In this document: positions 5,163 to 7,404 of the stretch, in pieces
Position numbering within the stretch: the stretch's first letter is position 1
How the letters are laid out: each line of letters begins with the position of its first letter
Assembly (NCBI GenBank): GCA_016193545.1
Contig: JACPSA010000014.1
Location: 1 to 7,404 of the forward strand
Source: Chloroflexota bacterium
GTDB lineage: Bacteria > Chloroflexota > Dehalococcoidia > Dehalococcoidales > UBA2162
Direction: 5' to 3'
DNA length: 7,404 nucleotides
Translations under genes and position numbers: made by a program
The notes under the pieces: model-generated
What the model was told of the DNA's origin: nothing
The model's input: only the letters and a program-made list of their open reading frames with translations
Database searches by the model: none

Positions 5163-5849
5163 TTGACTGAAATCTGGCAGGGCTTGATTAAGGCTATCCA
5201 GCTTATCGTCTCCCTTGACCCGGAGGTCATGGAGATTGCCGGGCGGTCGCTGATTATTTCCGTAGCTTCCTGCCTGCTGGCATCGGTTTTTTGCCTTCCC
5301 CTCGGTGGACTCATACACTTCCAGCGATTTCCGGGGAAAAGAACCCTAATCAGCTTGATTCAGACCTTCTACAGCATACCTACCGTCGTTGTTGGCCTGC
5401 TCGTTTTTGTCCTCCTTTCCCGCGCCGGGCCGCTGGGAGGACTCAATCTACTCTATACTCCAGCAGCCATGATTTTCGGGCAGATGGTACTGGTCGTCCC
5501 GATTCTGCTAGGCTTGACCGTTTCAGCGCTGAGCAGCGTGGATAAGGCAATACCGGATACGGCTCGCTCCCTTGGTGCCAGCAGTCTCCAGATAGCGGTC
5601 GTTGTTCTCAAAGAAGCCAGGTTCGCCGTCATGGCGGCGATAATACTGGCATTTGGCCGGGCTATCTCGGAGGTAGGGTTAGCTCTTATGGTCGGCGGTA
5701 ATATCCGCGGGTTCACCCGGGTGATGACTACGGCTATCTCGCTGGAAACAGCCAAGGGCGACCTGGAACTATCCCTGGCACTGGGCATAATTCTTATCCT
5801 CATTGCCCTGATAATCAATATCATCCTGAACAGGATACAGCAGAGGTAA
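5163..5849 (+). CDS. tupB: Tungstate ABC transporter permease TupB
   Basis: This is the membrane channel of the importer, working as a homodimer. The 228 residues contain about five hydrophobic segments (roughly 29-51, 62-86, 98-122, 153-178 and 202-222) and the EAA-type coupling loop in DTARSLGASSLQIAVVVLKE (132-151) followed by GRAISEVG, where the ATPase docks. Length and layout fit the short TupB/ModB-like BPD_transp_1 permeases. The start is a TTG at 5163 with AGGAG (5148-5152) 10 bases upstream; an ATG at 5153 is out of frame and stops after five codons, so TTG is the only good choice. It lies 29 bp after tupA and 2 bp before tupC, clearly one operon. Substrate specificity comes from TupA, not from this protein. 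Confidence 0.92.
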   Translation: MTEIWQGLIKAIQLIVSLDPEVMEIAGRSLIISVASCLLASVFCLPLGGLIHFQRFPGKRTLISLIQTFYSIPTVVVGLLVFVLLSRAGPLGGLNLLYTPAAMIFGQMVLVVPILLGLTVSALSSVDKAIPDTARSLGASSLQIAVVVLKEARFAVMAAIILAFGRAISEVGLALMVGGNIRGFTRVMTTAISLETAKGDLELSLALGIILILIALIINIILNRIQQR

Positions 5850-5851
5850 GA

Positions 5852-6928
5852 ATGTCTTTACTGGAAGTCGTCAACTTATGCCAGAGATATGGTGAACGGG
5901 ACATCCTGAAAAATATCAACCTCAAGGTTGAGCGGGGTGAGGTCTTCGCCCTGATTGGTCCCACCGGTGCTGGGAAAACCACCCTGTTACGCCTGCTCGA
6001 CCTGATTGATACGCCCACCGCCGGGAAAATTTATTTCAACGGAGCAGACGCCACCAAATCAGGGCGGGAGAGATTGGAAATGCGCCGCCGTATGGCATTC
6101 ATACTCCAAAAACCGGTAGTGTTTAATATGAGCGTTTATGATAACATCGCCTACGGCCTGAAATGGCGAGGTATAAAGGAAAATAACATCCGCCAGAAAG
6201 TCGGCAATATTCTGGACACGGTTGGCCTCTCGGCTGACAAAGACCGCAATGCCCGCACACTGTCCGGGGGCGAAGTACAGAGGGTGGCCATCGCCAGAGC
6301 GGTGGCTACTGAGCCAGAGGTATTGATATTAGACGAATCCACGGCTAACCTCGACCCGGTCTCAGCAGCCAAGATTGAGGAATTAATAAGGGGTATCATT
6401 CAGCAGCACGCTACCACGATAATCATGGCAACACACGATATGGCACAGGGCCAGCGCCTGGCTGATAGAATCGGCGTGCTCATCGATGGAGAATTCCGCC
6501 AAACCGGCAGTCCCTCTGACATATTCACTTCCCCCAGAAATAAAGAGGTGGCCGAGTTTATCGGCATCGAAAATATTCTTGACGGCGTAATTACATCCAG
6601 TGAAGACAAAGTGGTTATTATCGATATCGGGGGTAAAGTCATCGAGGCGATTTCAGATTATGCCGCCGGTGAAGCAGTTTCCGCCTGTATCAGACCCGAA
6701 GATATCACCGTATCCCTGTCAAAAATTGCCAGCAGCGCTCGGAACTCATTCTCCGCCAGAGTAATCCGCACCGTCGCCATGGGTTCGCTCAGCCGTGTTG
6801 AAATAGACTGCGGTTTCCCGCTGGTCTGCCTAGTGACGAAAAAATCAGCCGATGAGTTGAACCTGGTAAAAGATAAGCCGGTTTATGCTACCTTTAAGGC
6901 AACCGGCGTCCATGTTATTAAAAGATAA
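5852..6928 (+). CDS. tupC: Tungstate ABC transporter ATPase TupC
   Basis: The cytoplasmic nucleotide-binding subunit (358 residues) powers uptake. Motifs in order are Walker A GPTGAGKT (36-43), Q-loop Gln86 in FILQKPVVF, signature LSGGEVQRVAIARA (137-150), Walker B VLILDE (157-162) with catalytic Glu162, D-loop ANLDP and switch His195 in MATHDM. After about residue 240 comes an accessory domain ending in SFSARVIRTVAMGSLSRVEIDCG and YATFKATGVHVIKR, typical of TOBE/Mop-like domains that can bind the oxyanion and inhibit transport. The Walker B region reads LDEST where LDEPT is usual, a tolerated change. AGAGG (5842-5846) inside the end of tupB precedes the ATG by 5 bases. By sequence alone it could pass for a molybdate or phosphate ATPase; the operon decides. 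Confidence 0.92.
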   Translation: MSLLEVVNLCQRYGERDILKNINLKVERGEVFALIGPTGAGKTTLLRLLDLIDTPTAGKIYFNGADATKSGRERLEMRRRMAFILQKPVVFNMSVYDNIAYGLKWRGIKENNIRQKVGNILDTVGLSADKDRNARTLSGGEVQRVAIARAVATEPEVLILDESTANLDPVSAAKIEELIRGIIQQHATTIIMATHDMAQGQRLADRIGVLIDGEFRQTGSPSDIFTSPRNKEVAEFIGIENILDGVITSSEDKVVIIDIGGKVIEAISDYAAGEAVSACIRPEDITVSLSKIASSARNSFSARVIRTVAMGSLSRVEIDCGFPLVCLVTKKSADELNLVKDKPVYATFKATGVHVIKR

Positions 6929-6933
6929 TAATC

Positions 6934-7008
6934 TGTCATTGCGAGGAGTCCTTCGGCGGAAGGACGACGTGGCAATCTGGGTGGGGTGTAGAGTCCCTCG
7001 CAATGACA
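6934..7008. repeat. 75-bp foldback repeat between tupC and moaA
   Basis: Perfect 13-bp terminal inverted repeats, TGTCATTGCGAGG (6934-6946) and CCTCGCAATGACA (6996-7008), flank an inner hairpin GTCCTTC (6948-6954)/GAAGGAC (6959-6965) with loop GGCG. It begins 5 bp after the tupC stop. This is a form of a widespread intergenic repeat with TGTCATTGCGAGG ends. No T-run follows, so it is not a standard terminator, though it could stabilise the 3' end of the tup mRNA. No coding potential or target duplication is seen. Confidence 0.8.
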
Positions 7009-7071
7009 TTGGAATCAACCAAATGCAAATAGAATTAGGAGATGCTATTCTGAAAATAAGTGCTCGTAATA

Positions 7072-7080
7072 TGCTAAAAT
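7072..7080 (+). promoter_or_regulatory. Possible extended -10 promoter of moaA (TGcTAAAAT)
   Basis: TGC-TAAAAT occupies 7072-7080, placing a start near 7087, some 42 bases before the moaA ATG. The upstream region is AT-rich, but no clear -35 at a normal distance is seen. The predicted leader begins almost exactly at an imperfect hairpin (GACAG 7089-7093 with CTGTC 7108-7112). No riboswitch motif is present. Confidence 0.35.
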
Positions 7081-7128
7081 GTAAAATAGACAGTGTTACC
7101 CACGGGGCTGTCAATTCGGAAGTGGAAA

Positions 7129-7404
7129 ATGGCGGGTCTTGTTGATTCCTGGCAACGCCAGATTAATTACCTGAGAATATCGGTGACCGACCTCTGCAAC
7201 CTGAACTGCATATACTGTTCGGCGGGTTCTGTGGTGCGGCTATCGCATGATGAGATTCTGCGCTATGAGGAAATACAGAGGCTTGTCCGCATCGCTGCCG
7301 GAATGGGTATTACCAAAGTGCGCCTTACCGGAGGTGAACCGCTGGCACGGCCGGATTTCGTGCAACTGGTGCGTATGATTGCCGGAATAGCAGGTATCGA
7401 CGAC
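7129..7404 (+). CDS. moaA: GTP 3',8-cyclase MoaA, C-terminus outside window
   Basis: MoaA is the radical SAM enzyme that converts GTP to 3',8-cyclo-7,8-dihydro-GTP, the first step toward molybdopterin and so toward both molybdenum and tungsten cofactors. The visible 92 codons include LRISVTDLCNLNCIYC with the CxxxCxxC cluster ligands Cys23, Cys27 and Cys30, the EILRYEEI block typical of MoaA, and LTGGEPLARPDF with the SAM-binding GGEP (68-71). The C-terminal second cluster site is beyond the edge. After Cys30 the sequence is SAGSVV rather than the common MP-rich motif, a minor variation. The ATG at 7129 has GGAAG (7118-7122) 6 bases upstream. It follows tupABC on the same strand after 200 bp holding a repeat, and may have its own promoter. 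Confidence 0.92.
   Translation, partial: MAGLVDSWQRQINYLRISVTDLCNLNCIYCSAGSVVRLSHDEILRYEEIQRLVRIAAGMGITKVRLTGGEPLARPDFVQLVRMIAGIAGIDD

Noticed and set aside
5453..5824. 123-codon minus-strand frame inside tupB
   Set aside because: It is the complement of the permease, with low-complexity composition mirroring hydrophobic codons.
6929..7128. Second Moco riboswitch ahead of moaA
   Set aside because: The conserved GCCTCCCGTAT-type block and the GAGCCTCC 5' motif are both absent; only the repeat and a weak hairpin are present.
6885..7145. 86-codon plus-strand frame across the end of tupC, the repeat and the start of moaA
   Set aside because: It overlaps two firm genes in another frame and its middle is the foldback repeat.

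Overview
The window looks like a chromosomal segment of an anaerobic bacterium of moderate GC content, probably Chloroflexota and perhaps class Dehalococcoidia. That placement is an impression from protein sequence style, gene neighbourhood and the intergenic foldback repeats; no marker gene here proves it. It holds two gene blocks pointing away from each other from about position 3840, with a third divergent promoter region at 253-407.

Left block. A minus-strand lipoprotein adaptor of an efflux system (HlyD/RND membrane fusion type) runs off the left edge. Divergent from it is rsfS, the ribosomal silencing factor, which appears to begin with a rare CTG codon. Tail-to-tail with rsfS, and overlapping it by 7 bp, is ndk, the last gene of a minus-strand series thiL - tsaE - tsaB - ndk. 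This series joins thiamine phosphate kinase, two proteins of the tRNA t6A37 pathway and nucleoside diphosphate kinase. thiL has a promoter placed so that its mRNA would be leaderless. tsaE lacks a usable start and the first ~25-30 codons of its family, and it follows thiL in the same frame after two stop codons. Foldback repeats fill the tsaE-tsaB gap (131 bp) and the tsaB-ndk gap (about 195 bp, four nested hairpins).

Right block. A good sigma-70 promoter (3997-4026) drives a ~220-nt leader with a molybdenum/tungsten cofactor riboswitch and an intrinsic terminator, followed by tupA-tupB-tupC, a complete tungstate ABC importer (lipoprotein binding protein, permease, ATPase). After a 75-bp foldback repeat comes moaA, the first enzyme of molybdopterin synthesis, cut by the right edge. 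The riboswitch lacks the P3 hairpin of the E. coli moaA element, which suits the variant proposed to sense tungsten cofactor. Tungstate uptake would then be turned off when cofactor is plentiful. The shared pterin pathway starting at MoaA lies just downstream but has no riboswitch copy of its own.

The points most worth a second look are the Tuco-type riboswitch with a readable switching scheme, the headless tsaE, the CTG start of rsfS, and the repeat arms that differ by compensatory changes.
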